This document shows positions 28,352 to 37,626 of a stretch of 64,000 nucleotides of DNA, piece after piece (position 1 is the first letter of the stretch; each line of letters starts with the position of its first letter). The stretch covers positions 62,001 through 126,000 of the forward strand of contig NZ_LZZT01000028.1 in NCBI RefSeq assembly GCF_014170305.1, written 5' to 3'. A program made the translations under genes and the position numbers. Under the pieces are notes generated by a model. That model saw only the letters and a program-made list of their open reading frames with translations, had not been told where the DNA came from and searched no databases. The DNA is from Achromobacter sp. UMC71 (GTDB lineage: Bacteria; Pseudomonadota; Gammaproteobacteria; Burkholderiales; Burkholderiaceae_B).

Positions 28352-28765
28352 TCAGCCCTCCTCGCGTCGTCGCGCCCGGTCATCGTCGTCTTGCGCATCG
28401 CGCACGCGTTCGAGCAGTTCCGCATCGCGGCCCAGTTCTTCCAGCGTGGCCGCGAACGGCGTCGGACCATAGAGCAGCCCGTGGCGCACCACCAGCAGCA
28501 GCACGACGCCGACCACCAGGTAGAACGCCGCCAGCAGGCCCAGCGCCAGATAGCGGTCTTCGGTGGGCCAGAATGCCACCGCCACGGTGATCGTGAACAC
28601 CAGCACCGCCAGCGTCAGGAACAGCAAGGCGGCAAAGGCCATGCCCAACAGTTTGAGCAGGCGCGTTTTTTCGCCGGCCGCTTCAAGCGCCAGCAGTTCC
28701 AGGCGCGTGCGCATCAGCCCGACCAGGCTGGACGCCACGCCAAAGACAGATTTTCGTAGACCCAT
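28352..28765 (-). CDS. Phage-holin-family/YqjE-like inner-membrane protein
   Basis: The product is 137 aa. Residues ~1-40 are amphipathic (RTRLELLALEAAGEKTR, the YqjE family signature), followed by two membrane segments (LLFLTLAVLVFTITVAVAF and LLAAFYLVVGVVLLLVV) and a charged cytosolic tail rich in Asp/Arg. Despite the Pfam-style holin name these are chromosomal stress-related proteins. It is 3 bases upstream of the next gene, hence co-transcribed. Confidence 0.8.
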   Translation of the reverse strand: MGLRKSVFGVASSLVGLMRTRLELLALEAAGEKTRLLKLLGMAFAALLFLTLAVLVFTITVAVAFWPTEDRYLALGLLAAFYLVVGVVLLLVVRHGLLYGPTPFAATLEELGRDAELLERVRDAQDDDDRARRREEG

Positions 28766-28834
28766 GGCAGAAAGGACGCCGGGCGGGAAACGCGGGCAAA
28801 ACGCCTGCGCCGCCCGCCCGGACGCCCTGCCTTA

Positions 28835-29152
28835 TCAGCGGCGGCTGATCAGCAAGCCGAGCAGCAGGCCGGTCACGCCTGCGATGCCGATGGCTTGCCA
28901 GGGATTGTCGTGCACGTAGTCGTCGGTGGCGCGGGCGGCTTTGCGGCCGCGTTCGAGCACCGCATCCTGCGCTTCGTAAAGGGCTTCGCGGGTGCGCTTG
29001 AGCGAGGTCATGGCGCGTTCACGCAGTTCGGTGGCTTTTTCGCCCGTGCTGCCGGCGGCTTCGCGCAGCAGGCTTTCAGCGTCGTTCAGGCTGGTCTTGA
29101 CACTGTCGATGAGTTTTTCTTTTGCGACTTCTTCGGATTTTCTCGTGGCCAT
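28835..29152 (-). CDS. DUF883 family (ElaB/YqjD-like) membrane-anchored protein
   Basis: The product is 105 aa with a good AGGAG site. A long charged helix (residues ~10-75, DAESLLREAAGSTGEKATELRER) precedes the family C-terminal anchor VHDNPWQAIGIAGVTGLLLGLLISRR (in two parts, last ~25 residues). In E. coli, YqjD and ElaB are stationary-phase, ribosome-binding inner-membrane proteins; the same role is plausible here. It leads the three-gene set. Confidence 0.92.
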   Translation of the reverse strand: MATRKSEEVAKEKLIDSVKTSLNDAESLLREAAGSTGEKATELRERAMTSLKRTREALYEAQDAVLERGRKAARATDDYVHDNPWQAIGIAGVTGLLLGLLISRR

Positions 29153-29235
29153 GTTTTGAGCTCCTGTTGTGTGTCTATGACGAAACCATCATACCAGCCA
29201 CCCCGCGACGGGCCTGGCCGGCTTGCTACCGTGTG

Positions 29236-29967
29236 CTACTTGATTTGCGTAATCTCAACGGCGGACTTCACGCCGCCCTGGTCGATGTCCTGCTTCATGA
29301 CCAGATTCACCGCCGGGCAATACCAATCGGTGACCGTGGTGTTCATGCCCGGGATAGGAATGGTCAGGCCTTGGAAGGTGGCCATGGTGGGATCGGAATT
29401 GCGCGTGTAGGAGACGGGGTGGCAAGTCTGCTGGCCCAGCGCCGTGTTGATGGCGGTGGCGCGGCCGACGGTTTTTTCACCGATGCGCACCGTGGTGCTG
29501 GGCTGGCCGCCCACCGGGGCTTCCTTGCCGATTTTCAGGCGGAAGGACGAACCCGGCAGCTTCTGGCCAGGGTTCAGCTTGCCGTCGTAGGCAAACAGGC
29601 CCAGCATGCGCAGATCGAACTGGCCTTCGGAAGGCTTGGGCGCTTCGCCGGCCGTGGCGTACTTCAGGAAGGTGGCCTGGCCGCCCTTGACGGTCATCAG
29701 GTAATCGAGGTTGGACTTGCCCGGCGGCAGGCCCGCGTAGCTGAAGCGGGCCACGCCTTGCACGCGCGCGCGGCAGTTGTCGCCATTGCTTTTTGTAACC
29801 TCGGTGAAGGCCAGGTCGGCGCCCAGCGCGATGTTGCCGGAGCCGGTCAGTTGCACCGCGCCGCCGTCATGCATGAACTTCGCGTCGCACACGCCCGCCT
29901 GCGCCGCGCCGGCCGCGCCCAGCGCGCCAGCCACAAAAACCAGGGATGCCATTTTTCGCAACGCCAC
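29236..29967 (-). CDS. Exported protein of unknown function (DUF3108-like)
   Basis: The product is 243 aa from a GTG at 29967, chosen because GGAG lies 7-10 bases upstream; an ATG at 29952 is the alternative. It has a Sec signal peptide (LVFVAGALGAAGAAQA). The mature part is rich in beta strands and contains four Cys (GVCDAKF, DNCRAR, QQTCHPV, DWYCPAV). DWYCPAVNLVMKQDI near the end resembles DUF3108-type periplasmic proteins, but identification is tentative. It is monocistronic. Confidence 0.6.
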   Translation of the reverse strand: MALRKMASLVFVAGALGAAGAAQAGVCDAKFMHDGGAVQLTGSGNIALGADLAFTEVTKSNGDNCRARVQGVARFSYAGLPPGKSNLDYLMTVKGGQATFLKYATAGEAPKPSEGQFDLRMLGLFAYDGKLNPGQKLPGSSFRLKIGKEAPVGGQPSTTVRIGEKTVGRATAINTALGQQTCHPVSYTRNSDPTMATFQGLTIPIPGMNTTVTDWYCPAVNLVMKQDIDQGGVKSAVEITQIK

Positions 29968-30104
29968 AAGCCACTCCAGTAATCCAGAAAACGCCGCGCG
30001 CGCTGCGCGCACGGCTGGCTTGATACTACACCGGTTGCCAAAACCGGCGCATGACCGAACGTGTCAGCGGCATGACGCCGACCGGCCCTGCGCCCGCGTC
30101 CGGG

Positions 30105-30983
30105 TCAGGCGACGGTGCGGGACTCGCGGGCCTCGGCCTGCGCGCCAGGCTCCGCGTCCGGTAGCGGGACGCTGGCCAGGACGGGAGCCGGCGCGCGCTC
30201 CGGATTGCCATGGCGCCGGTGCAGAAAGTCGACCACGCCGGCGCGGCACGACAGGTACACCGGATCGTTGGCCAGCCGCACCCGGTCGCGCGGACGCGGC
30301 AACGGCACGGGCAGGATCTCGCCGATGGTCGCGGCCGGGCCGTTGGTCAGCATCACGATGCGGTCCGACAGCAGCACGGCTTCGTCGACGTCGTGCGTGA
30401 CCATGATGGTGGTGGTGCGCGTCTTGGCCACGATCTTGAGCAACTCGTCCTGCAGGTGCGCGCGGGTCAGCGCGTCCAGCGCGCCGAAGGGCTCGTCCAT
30501 CAGCAGCACGCCCGGCTCGATCGCCAGGGCGCGGGCAATGCCCACGCGCTGCTTCATGCCCCCCGAAATTTCGCGCGGCAGCTTGTTCTGCGCGGGCAGC
30601 AGTCCCACCAGGTCCAGCGCCGCGCGGGTGCGGTCGGCCAGCTGGGCGCGTTTCTCGGTGGCGCCGAAGACCCGTTCCACCGCCAGGTGCACGTTCTGGA
30701 AGCAGGTCAGCCAGGGCAGCAGCGAATGGTTCTGGAACACCACCGCGCGGTCCGGACCAGGCCCGGTGATCTCGCGCTCGGCGCACAGCAGCACGCCGCT
30801 GGTGGGCCGCGTCAGGCCCGCGATCAGGTTCAGTAAAGTGGATTTGCCGCAGCCCGAGTGGCCGATCAGGGTGATGAATTCACCCTGATCCACGGTCAGG
30901 TCGATATCGCGCAAGGCGACGAACGCGCCCTTGCGGGTGCTGAAGGTCTGGCCCACGCGCTCGATGCGTACGAATTTCTTCAT
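30105..30983 (-). CDS. nrtD: Nitrate ABC importer, ATP-binding subunit
   Basis: The product is 292 aa. Walker [11 protein letters not shown]-loop FQNHSLLPW, signature SGGMKQR, Walker [12 protein letters not shown] and the His switch VTHDVDEA are all intact. The subgroup (NrtD/SsuB/TauB) and its permease and binding-protein partners indicate nitrate import. It starts 4 bases after the permease stop and is the last gene of the operon. Confidence 0.92.
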   Translation of the reverse strand: MKKFVRIERVGQTFSTRKGAFVALRDIDLTVDQGEFITLIGHSGCGKSTLLNLIAGLTRPTSGVLLCAEREITGPGPDRAVVFQNHSLLPWLTCFQNVHLAVERVFGATEKRAQLADRTRAALDLVGLLPAQNKLPREISGGMKQRVGIARALAIEPGVLLMDEPFGALDALTRAHLQDELLKIVAKTRTTTIMVTHDVDEAVLLSDRIVMLTNGPAATIGEILPVPLPRPRDRVRLANDPVYLSCRAGVVDFLHRRHGNPERAPAPVLASVPLPDAEPGAQAEARESRTVA

Positions 30984-30987
30984 GGCG

Positions 30988-31893
30988 CTATTCCTCGGTG
31001 TAGGTGAAGCGGCGGGCCAGCGCGACCAGCAGCGTTTCCAGGATCAGGCCGACGATGCCGATCACGAAAATGGCGATGACAATGTGTTCGACCTTCAGGT
31101 TGTTCCATTCGTCCCACAGCCAGAAGCCGATGCCGGTGCCGCCTGTCAGCATCTCGGCCGCGACGATCACCAGCCACGCGGTGCCGATCGATAACCGCAC
31201 GCCGGTCAGCATGTAGGGCAGCACGGCGGGCAGCAGCACCTTGGTGGTGACCTTCCATTCCGACAGGTTCAGGACGCGCGCCACGTTCAGGTAGTCCTGT
31301 GGCACCCGCGACACGCCAACGGCGGTGTTGATGATCATCGGCCAGATCGAACAGATGAAGATGGCCCAGATGGCGGCGGGATTGGCGGCCTTGAACAACA
31401 GCAGGCCCAGGGGCAGCCACGCCAGCGGCGACACCGGCCGCAGCAGGCTCACGATGGGCGAGAACATGGCGCGCACCGGCGCGTAGCGGCCGATGGCAAA
31501 ACCCACGGGGATGCCCACCAGCGCGGCCAGGCCGAAGCCGATGCCGACCCGCTGCAGCGAGGCCAGCAGATTCCAGCCGATGCCCTTGTCGTTGGGGCCG
31601 TTGTCGTAGAACGGATCGGAGAACAGCGTGACCGCCGCCTGCCAGGTGACGCCCGGCGTGGGGATTTCGGGGATGCGCATGGCCACCACCTGCCACACCA
31701 GCACGAACAGCGCGAAGCCGGCCACCGGGCCGACCACGGCGCGCAGCGCGGCTTCCAGGCGCTCGCGGCCGGCGTCGGCCCACTGTGCGGCGCGGCTCGG
31801 GGCGCCGGTCGCCACCGCCGCCTGCCCCGCTGCGGCCTCGGTTGACACGCCCTCGGCCAAGGCGCCTCTTTCCACACTCGTCACACTAGACAT
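30988..31893 (-). CDS. nrtB: Nitrate ABC importer, permease subunit
   Basis: The product is 301 aa from the ATG at 31893. After a ~45-residue soluble N-terminus, six membrane segments follow. It has the NtrB-type stretch [26 protein letters not shown] (in parts) and the EAA loop region around [38 protein letters not shown] is typical of NrtB/CmpB permeases. It lies 29 bases after the binding-protein gene. Confidence 0.92.
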   Translation of the reverse strand: MSSVTSVERGALAEGVSTEAAAGQAAVATGAPSRAAQWADAGRERLEAALRAVVGPVAGFALFVLVWQVVAMRIPEIPTPGVTWQAAVTLFSDPFYDNGPNDKGIGWNLLASLQRVGIGFGLAALVGIPVGFAIGRYAPVRAMFSPIVSLLRPVSPLAWLPLGLLLFKAANPAAIWAIFICSIWPMIINTAVGVSRVPQDYLNVARVLNLSEWKVTTKVLLPAVLPYMLTGVRLSIGTAWLVIVAAEMLTGGTGIGFWLWDEWNNLKVEHIVIAIFVIGIVGLILETLLVALARRFTYTEE

Positions 31894-31922
31894 CGTCCCT
31901 GCTCCTTCTCGCGAACCCGCGC

Positions 31923-33227
31923 TCAGACCTTGACCTTGAAGCCATCGGCGTAGGCCGAGGGGTTGCTGCCGTCCCAGACCACGCCGTCGATCAGCTTGGC
32001 ACTGCGCATCTCGCTGGCGGGCAGCGCGATGCCGGCGGCCTGCGCGGCCTGCTTGTAGATGTCGATGCGATTGACCTGGCGCGCCGTGGCCAGATAGTCG
32101 GGATGGTCCTTGAGCAGGCCCCAGCGCTTGTGCTGCGTCAGGAACCACATGCCGTCGCTCAGGTAAGGAAAGTTGGCGGCGCCGTCGCCCGAGAAGCGCA
32201 TCGCATGTTCGTCGTTCCATTGCTTGCCCAGGCCATCTTCATATTGGCCCAGCATGCGGCCAACGATGGCACTGGCGTCCGTGTTGACGTAGGACTTGGC
32301 GGCGATGGTCTCGGCGGTCTTCTGGCGATTGGCGGGCGAGGCGTCGATCCACTTGCTCGCCTCCAGGATCGCGGCCGTCACGGCGCGCGCGGTGTTGGGG
32401 TTGCGCGCCACGAAATCGGCGCTGGTGCCCAGCACCTTTTCCGGGTGGTCGGTCCAGATGGCCTGGGTGGTGACGGCGGTAAAGCCGATCTTGTCCAGGA
32501 TGGCGCGCGCCCCCCAAGGCTCGCCCACGCAATAGCCGTCCATATTGCCCACGCGCATGTTGGCCACCATTTGAGGCGGCGGCACAGTGATGACCTTGGC
32601 GTCCTTCATCGGGTCGATGCCATACGCGGCCAGCCAGTAATACAGCCACATGGCGTGCGTGCCGGTGGGAAAGGTCTGGGCGAAGGTGTATTCGCGCTTG
32701 TCCGACGCCATCAGCTTGGCCAGCGATTCGCCGTCGCGGGCGCCGGTCTGCAGCAGCTTGTTCGACAGCGTGATGGCCTGGCCGTTCTGGTTCAGGTTCA
32801 TCAGCACCGCCATGTCCTTCTTGGCCCCGCCCACGCCCATGTGCACGCCGTAGACCAGGCCGTACAGGACATGGGCCATGTCGAGTTCGCCGTTCAACAG
32901 CTTGTCGCGCACCGCCGCCCAGGATGCCTCTTTGGAAGGCGTGATGGTCACGCCATACTTCTTGTCGATGCCCAGCACCGAGGCCATGACGACCGAGGCG
33001 CAGTCGGTCAGGGGAATGAAGCCGATCTTCACCTCGGGCTTCTCGGGCGCATCGCTGCCCGCGGCCCAGGCCCCGGCGCGCACCAGCGGATCGACCAGCG
33101 ACAGGAGGCTGGCGCCGGCGACCGCGCGCGCGGTGCCCGCCAGCCATCTGCGGCGGCCGGCGTCGGCGGTGGAGTCCGGGCCGGCCTCGGACAGGCGGGG
33201 TTTCACAGGCGTCTTCACTGACTTCAT
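31923..33227 (-). CDS. nrtA: Nitrate ABC importer, substrate-binding protein (CmpA/NrtA family)
   Basis: The product is 434 aa from the ATG at 33227, preceded by AGGAG. A Tat signal is visible (GRRRWLAG at residues ~24-31 before a hydrophobic stretch). The mature part opens with VKIGFIPLTDCASVVMA and has TFPTGTHAMWLYYWLAAYGIDP and YCVGEPWGARAI, hallmarks of NrtA/CmpA proteins that bind nitrate or bicarbonate. Nitrate is preferred because of cysG next door and NasR-style leader elements. It is the first gene of nrtABD. Confidence 0.93.
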   Translation of the reverse strand: MKSVKTPVKPRLSEAGPDSTADAGRRRWLAGTARAVAGASLLSLVDPLVRAGAWAAGSDAPEKPEVKIGFIPLTDCASVVMASVLGIDKKYGVTITPSKEASWAAVRDKLLNGELDMAHVLYGLVYGVHMGVGGAKKDMAVLMNLNQNGQAITLSNKLLQTGARDGESLAKLMASDKREYTFAQTFPTGTHAMWLYYWLAAYGIDPMKDAKVITVPPPQMVANMRVGNMDGYCVGEPWGARAILDKIGFTAVTTQAIWTDHPEKVLGTSADFVARNPNTARAVTAAILEASKWIDASPANRQKTAETIAAKSYVNTDASAIVGRMLGQYEDGLGKQWNDEHAMRFSGDGAANFPYLSDGMWFLTQHKRWGLLKDHPDYLATARQVNRIDIYKQAAQAAGIALPASEMRSAKLIDGVVWDGSNPSAYADGFKVKV

Positions 33228-33241
33228 ACGGGGCTCCTGGC

Positions 33242-33306
33242 AAAAAAAAACGTCCCGCGCGCCTCGCGGGAACAACCCGTCGGCGCTGCGGAACGTCGTT
33301 GTTCCC
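33242..33306 (-). promoter_or_regulatory. nrtA leader attenuator: hexaloop hairpin, antiterminator pairing and intrinsic terminator
   Basis: Read on the minus strand: GGAAC-AACGAC-GTTCC (33305-33290) is a hairpin with a six-base loop carrying A1 and G4, the ANTAR-protein target pattern. Further on, CCCGCG/CGCGGG (33270-33254) plus nine T (33250-33242) is an intrinsic terminator ending just before the nrtA ribosome-binding site. GGGAACAAC (33306-33298) can alternatively pair with GTTGTTCCC (33276-33268), which shares its last CCC with the terminator stem. This is the layout of NasR/NasT-type nitrate antitermination; only one hexaloop was found. Confidence 0.7.
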
Positions 33307-33366
33307 TGCCGCAAATCGCGGCGCTTGGCGTGGGCGCGCCGTTCGCGGCTGCCCCATTACCCATTA

Positions 33367-33382
33367 AGCAAGCGCTGTGCCA
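33367..33382 (-). promoter_or_regulatory. Sigma-54 (-24/-12) promoter of nrtABD
   Basis: On the minus strand TGGCAC-AGCGC-TTGCT matches the sigma-54 consensus TGGCAC-N5-TTGCW exactly. Transcription would start near 33355, giving a ~130-base leader that contains the attenuator. An 8-bp inverted repeat TGGTGCGC/GCGCACCA (33503-33510, 33525-33532) about 140 bases upstream contains NtrC-like half-sites but in the reverse order to the usual dyad. Confidence 0.8.
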
Positions 33383-33751
33383 GGCCTGCCGCCAGGCTGG
33401 CCGGCCCCTTGCCGCCCCGCGCCAATGCTGGCTTTGCGGGCGATGGCAAGGATCAACTGCAGGCAAGCGGCGATGCCCGGCGCCGGCGCGGACGATCCAA
33501 GTTGGTGCGCGAATCCATGCGGCGGCGCACCATCAATGTGCGGTTTTGTCGCCGCGGCCCCACGCCGCCCATTCCCCCTCACGGCCGCGCCCCTGGGCAT
33601 GGAATTTGCATGACTCCTGCCAGGCAGACGCGCTGGACGCGTCCGCCAAATAAGTTATGGCTATATGGATTCAAGAAATCAGAAGTTGTGGGGATGAAAC
33701 CCCGTCCCTATGATCGATTGACCTTCTGCCGGGTGCGCCCGAGGCTGCGTG
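33383..33751. promoter_or_regulatory. Intergenic region nrtA/cysG with putative cysG promoter
   Basis: Between the nrt promoter and cysG lie ~370 bases without a gene. At 33650-33670 the sequence turns AT-rich (ATAAGTTAT, a near palindrome, followed by CTATATGG). This could be a CysB-type activator site and -10 element for cysG. Nothing else could be recognised beyond the inverted repeat at 33503-33532. Confidence 0.35.
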
Positions 33752-35167
33752 ATGAAGCTTTTCCCGATTTTTGCCGATCTGAAAGACCGGCCCGTGCTGG
33801 TCGTGGGCGGTGGCGCCGTAGCCGAGCGCAAGACGCTGGCCCTGCTGCAAGCCCACGCCGACGTGGCGGTGGGCGCGCCCGACCTGACGCCGGCCTTGGC
33901 CGCGCTGCGGGACCAGGGCCGCATCCGCCACCTGGCGGGCGCCTTCGACGCCGCCTGGCTGGACGGCGTCTGGCTGGCAGTGGCCGCCACCGACGACCGC
34001 GGCGTCAACGCCGCCGTATCGGATGCCGCGCAGGCCCGCCGTATCTTCAGCAATGTGGTGGACGACCCCGAGCTGTCCTCGTTCCAGGTGCCGTCCATCG
34101 TCGACCGCTCGCCGGTCATCGTTGCCATCTCCTCCTCGGGCGTGGCGCCGGTGCTGGCGCGCCGCCTGCGCGAACGCATCGAATCCCTGTTCGACCATAC
34201 CCTGGGCCAACTGGCCGGGCTGGCCGAACGCTACCGCAAGCGCATCCGCGCCGGCCACCCCGACCTGGGCGCGCGCCGCCGCTTCTACGACTGGCTGCTG
34301 GATGGCCCCGTGGCCGGCTTGCTGCGTCAGCAACAGCCCGAGGCGGCCGAGGCCGCCTTGAGCGCGGCCCTGGCCCAGCCGCTGGCGCCGGCCGAAGGCA
34401 GCGTGGTGCTGGTGGGCGCCGGCCCCGGCGACCCCGGCCTGTTGACGCTGAAGGCGCTGCGCGCGCTGAACGAAGCCGACGTGATTCTCTACGACCGCCT
34501 GGTCAGCGACGGCATCATGTCGCTGGCGCGCCGCGATGCCGAGCGCGTGCCGGTGGGCAAGCTGCCCGGCGAAGACCACCATGCCACCCAGGCGCGCATC
34601 CACGCGCTGCTGGTCGAACATGCCCGCGCCGGCCGCCGCGTGGTGCGCCTGAAAGGCGGGGACGCCTTCATTTTCGGCCGCGGCGGCGAAGAACTGGAAC
34701 ATCTGCGCGCCCACGGCGTGCGCTATGAGGTCGTGCCCGGCATCACCGCCGCGCTGGCGTGTGCCGCCTACGCGGGCATCCCGCTGACGCACCGAGAGCA
34801 TGCCCAATCGGTGCGCCTGGTGACCGCGCACTGCCGCGAAGACGAAGACAACCTGGACTGGCCTGCGCTGGCCCGCGAACGCCAGACGCTGGCGTTCTAC
34901 ATGGGTGTCGGGCAGCTGGAGCAATTGACGCAGCGCCTGATCCGCCACGGCCGCGCGCCGACGACGCCGTTCGCGCTGATCGAAAACGGCAGCCGGCCCG
35001 AGCAGCGGGTGCTGTCGGGCACATTGCAGGACCTGCCTCGATTGGCGCGGGCGCACGCCATCCGCTCGCCCGCCCTCTTGATCGTGGGCGAGGTCGCCGG
35101 ACTGGCGCGGCAATTGCATTGGTTCGGCGAACATCTGGAAGGTGCGCCGCAGCGCTTGGCAGCCTAG
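33752..35167 (+). CDS. cysG: Siroheme synthase (SUMT plus precorrin-2 dehydrogenase/ferrochelatase)
   Basis: The product is 471 aa from the ATG at 33752 ([21 protein letters not shown]); a GTG one codon earlier is in frame. Residues ~1-205 are the NAD-binding dehydrogenase/ferrochelatase half (GGGAVAERK), and ~215-460 the uroporphyrinogen-III methyltransferase half ([50 protein letters not shown]). It makes siroheme for nitrite and sulfite reductases, which fits the divergent nitrate importer. The reductases themselves are outside the window. Confidence 0.95.
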   Translation: MKLFPIFADLKDRPVLVVGGGAVAERKTLALLQAHADVAVGAPDLTPALAALRDQGRIRHLAGAFDAAWLDGVWLAVAATDDRGVNAAVSDAAQARRIFSNVVDDPELSSFQVPSIVDRSPVIVAISSSGVAPVLARRLRERIESLFDHTLGQLAGLAERYRKRIRAGHPDLGARRRFYDWLLDGPVAGLLRQQQPEAAEAALSAALAQPLAPAEGSVVLVGAGPGDPGLLTLKALRALNEADVILYDRLVSDGIMSLARRDAERVPVGKLPGEDHHATQARIHALLVEHARAGRRVVRLKGGDAFIFGRGGEELEHLRAHGVRYEVVPGITAALACAAYAGIPLTHREHAQSVRLVTAHCREDEDNLDWPALARERQTLAFYMGVGQLEQLTQRLIRHGRAPTTPFALIENGSRPEQRVLSGTLQDLPRLARAHAIRSPALLIVGEVAGLARQLHWFGEHLEGAPQRLAA

Positions 35168-35195
35168 GCCGGTTCACACCAGAAGGCGCCTCGCG

Positions 35196-35213
35196 CAGGC
35201 CCTAGGGCCTGTT
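35196..35213. terminator. Perfect 16-bp palindrome between convergent cysG and upp
   Basis: CAGGCCCTAGGGCCTG (35196-35211) is a complete palindrome continuing into TT. It shares the 14-mer CCCTAGGGCCTGTT with the hairpin at 21418-21431. Both are in 3'-3' gaps, so a bidirectional terminator or decay-blocking motif is likely. Confidence 0.45.
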
Positions 35214-35245
35214 GCCGCCCCGCGGCCGGCCAGCCGGGAAGGGAC

Positions 35246-35884
35246 TTATTCCGTCTTTTGGGTCGTCCCGAAGATGCGGTCTCCCGCGTCGCCCAGGCCC
35301 GGCATGATGTAGCCATGCTCGTTCAGGCCGTCGTCGATGGACGCGGTGTAGATGTGCACGTCCGGGTGCTTGGTCAATACGGCGTCGATGCCGACCGGCG
35401 CGGCCACCAGCACCAGCGCGCGGATTTCCTTGCAGCCGGCGCGCTTGAGCAGGTCGATCGCGGCGACCATCGAGCCGCCGGTGGCCAGCATCGGGTCGAC
35501 GATCAGGGCCAGGCGCTGGTCCAGTTCGCCCACCAGGCGTTCCAGGTAGGTGTGCGCTTCCAGGGTTTCTTCGTTGCGGGCCACGCCCACCACGCTGACC
35601 TTGGCGCCGGGGATCAGGCTGAGTACGCCGTCCAGCATGCCGATGCCGGCGCGCAGGATCGGCACCACGGTGACTTTCTTGCCGGCGATCTTCTCGACCT
35701 GAACCGACCCGCACCAGCCTTCGACGGTAGCGGGGGCCAGCGGCAGGTCCTTGGACGCTTCGTAAGTGAGCAGCGCGCCCACTTCCTGCGACAGTTCACG
35801 GAAGCTCTTGGTGCTGAGGTCGGCGCGACGCATGATCCCGAGCTTGTGGCGGATCAGCGGATGGCGGATTTCGTGCACGGGCAT
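35246..35884 (-). CDS. upp: Uracil phosphoribosyltransferase
   Basis: The product is 212 aa, normal length. It converts uracil and PRPP to UMP. The family N-terminus [31 protein letters not shown], the PRPP loop [10 protein letters not shown] and [12 protein letters not shown] at the C-terminus are all present. It is monocistronic, with a GGAG site 12 bases before the ATG. Confidence 0.97.
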   Translation of the reverse strand: MPVHEIRHPLIRHKLGIMRRADLSTKSFRELSQEVGALLTYEASKDLPLAPATVEGWCGSVQVEKIAGKKVTVVPILRAGIGMLDGVLSLIPGAKVSVVGVARNEETLEAHTYLERLVGELDQRLALIVDPMLATGGSMVAAIDLLKRAGCKEIRALVLVAAPVGIDAVLTKHPDVHIYTASIDDGLNEHGYIMPGLGDAGDRIFGTTQKTE

Positions 35885-35983
35885 GTGCGTAAATCTCCAG
35901 AATTATTGATAGACAGGGTGTTTCGCCTCAGGCGCCGCCGCAACGCGGCCCGCGCCTGAGAATCGTAATCGGTTTAGGGGAAA

Positions 35984-36021
35984 AGCGGATGATGGGCGCG
36001 CTGCCGCGCCCATCATCCGCT
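35984..36021 (-). terminator. Terminator hairpin after dacB
   Basis: A perfect 17-bp inverted repeat (35984-36000 with 36005-36021, loop CTGC) begins immediately after the dacB stop codon and on the minus strand runs into TTTTCCCC. Its length is unusual for a simple terminator. Confidence 0.75.
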
Positions 36022-37470
36022 CTATTGTTCGGCCAGCCAGGCGATCAGGGCGTCGTCGAACGCCCGCACCGCGCCTGCCTGCTCGTGGTTGACGATGCTG
36101 ACCACGACATAGCGCTTGCCGCTGGCGCCCAGCACATAGCCAGCGATCGACCGCACATCGCGCAGCGACCCGGTTTTCAGGTGGGCCATGCCGGCGGTGC
36201 CGTCGCCCTTCAGACGGCGGCGCACCGTGCCGTCGACGCCGGCGATCGCGAAGGATGAAATGTACTCCGGCATGACCGGTGAATTCCACGCCACGGTCAG
36301 CATCGAGGCCAGGCTGTCGGCCGACACCCGCGCCTCGCGCGACAGGCCGGCGCCGTTGTCGATGACCAATTCCGGCATGTCCAGGCCCTGCTTGGCCAAG
36401 AGGCCCTTGGCCACGGTCTCGCTGCTGGCCACGGTGGCGGGCCGGCGCCCGCGTTCGGCGCCCAGGGTCAACAGCAGCGTGCGCGCCATGACATTGTTGC
36501 TGCGCTTGTTGATCTGGCGGATCACTTCGGCCAGCGTCGGCGAATCGTGCGAGGCCAGCACCACGGCGTCGCCCGGCACCACGCCCGTGCGGACCTGGCC
36601 CTTGAACGTGCCGCCCAGCTCTTTCCAGAGCATGCGGAAGACTTCGGTGGCGTAGTCGTTCTGCGACAGCGCCAGACGATACAGGCTGAACTCGCCGCAG
36701 GACCCGGCCACCTTGCCGCTGACGCGCAAGGTCACGCCCTGCTGGGTAATGACGGGATCGGTCTGGACCACCGGCGCGCCCGGGCAGCGGATGTCGCTCC
36801 AGTCCACGCGGCCTTCGATCTTCAGGCCAGGCAGCGGCGGATCGATCAACGGCACCCACTTGTTGGCGGCCGGATCGGGGGAAAACAGGATGCGCACGGC
36901 GCCAAAGCCCACCATCAGGGCATCGGGGCTGGCGTTGTAGGCGCGGTCGGGCGCGCCGTCGAAGGCGCCGGGGTCGGTCGCGACCTGGCCGAAGATGCTG
37001 CGGTCGATCACCAGGTCATTGATCTGCTTGACCCCGCGCAGGCGCAATTCGCGCAGCAGCGCCCACAAGTCCTGCAGCAGGAACTGCGGGTCGCCCCCTG
37101 CCCGCAGGTAGAGCGGGCCGGGCAGCACGCCGCGGGCATCCGGGCGGGCGCCCGGTTCGGTCATGAAATCGGTGCGCCAGACGTAGTTGGGCCCCAGCTC
37201 GGACAGCGCCGCCCAGGTGGTGACCAGTTTCATCACCGATGCCGGGTTGCGGGCTTGCTTGGCGTTCAGCGTCGCCAGGCGCGGCCCGCCGACCTCCTGC
37301 ACCACCAGAGACAGGGCGCTGTCAGGCAGTTTGGTTGCCTTCCAGGCGTTCACCACGCTGGGCGGCAGGCCCGGAACCTGCGCGCAGGCGGCGCCGGCAG
37401 CCAGGGCCAGCAACCCGCCGGCCAGCCAACGCGCCGGCCCGCTCCACCGCTTTTTCCCTGATCCTGTCAT
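36022..37470 (-). CDS. dacB: D-alanyl-D-alanine carboxypeptidase/endopeptidase (PBP4)
   Basis: The product is 482 aa from the ATG at 37470 (MTGSGKKRWSG), which gives a proper signal peptide ending near ACAQ; an in-frame extension upstream lacks one. The penicillin-binding motifs are Ser78-x-x-Lys81 (SVMK), SNN in NKRSNNVMART and KTG in HLKTGSLRDVRS. It trims and cleaves peptidoglycan peptide cross-links in the periplasm. Confidence 0.95.
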   Translation of the reverse strand: MTGSGKKRWSGPARWLAGGLLALAAGAACAQVPGLPPSVVNAWKATKLPDSALSLVVQEVGGPRLATLNAKQARNPASVMKLVTTWAALSELGPNYVWRTDFMTEPGARPDARGVLPGPLYLRAGGDPQFLLQDLWALLRELRLRGVKQINDLVIDRSIFGQVATDPGAFDGAPDRAYNASPDALMVGFGAVRILFSPDPAANKWVPLIDPPLPGLKIEGRVDWSDIRCPGAPVVQTDPVITQQGVTLRVSGKVAGSCGEFSLYRLALSQNDYATEVFRMLWKELGGTFKGQVRTGVVPGDAVVLASHDSPTLAEVIRQINKRSNNVMARTLLLTLGAERGRRPATVASSETVAKGLLAKQGLDMPELVIDNGAGLSREARVSADSLASMLTVAWNSPVMPEYISSFAIAGVDGTVRRRLKGDGTAGMAHLKTGSLRDVRSIAGYVLGASGKRYVVVSIVNHEQAGAVRAFDDALIAWLAEQ

Positions 37471-37626
37471 GCCCTGTCCACCTGGTTGCCTGTCCTGCAA
37501 AACCGAGAGCATACAAAACCTGGGGCGGTTACGGGCGGCGGCCCGGCGCCGTCGCCCTCGAAAGGGCGTGCCCAAGCCCCACGCGCGCATCTGCGTGGGG
37601 CCCCGGGCGTCTGCTATCGCAGGCGG

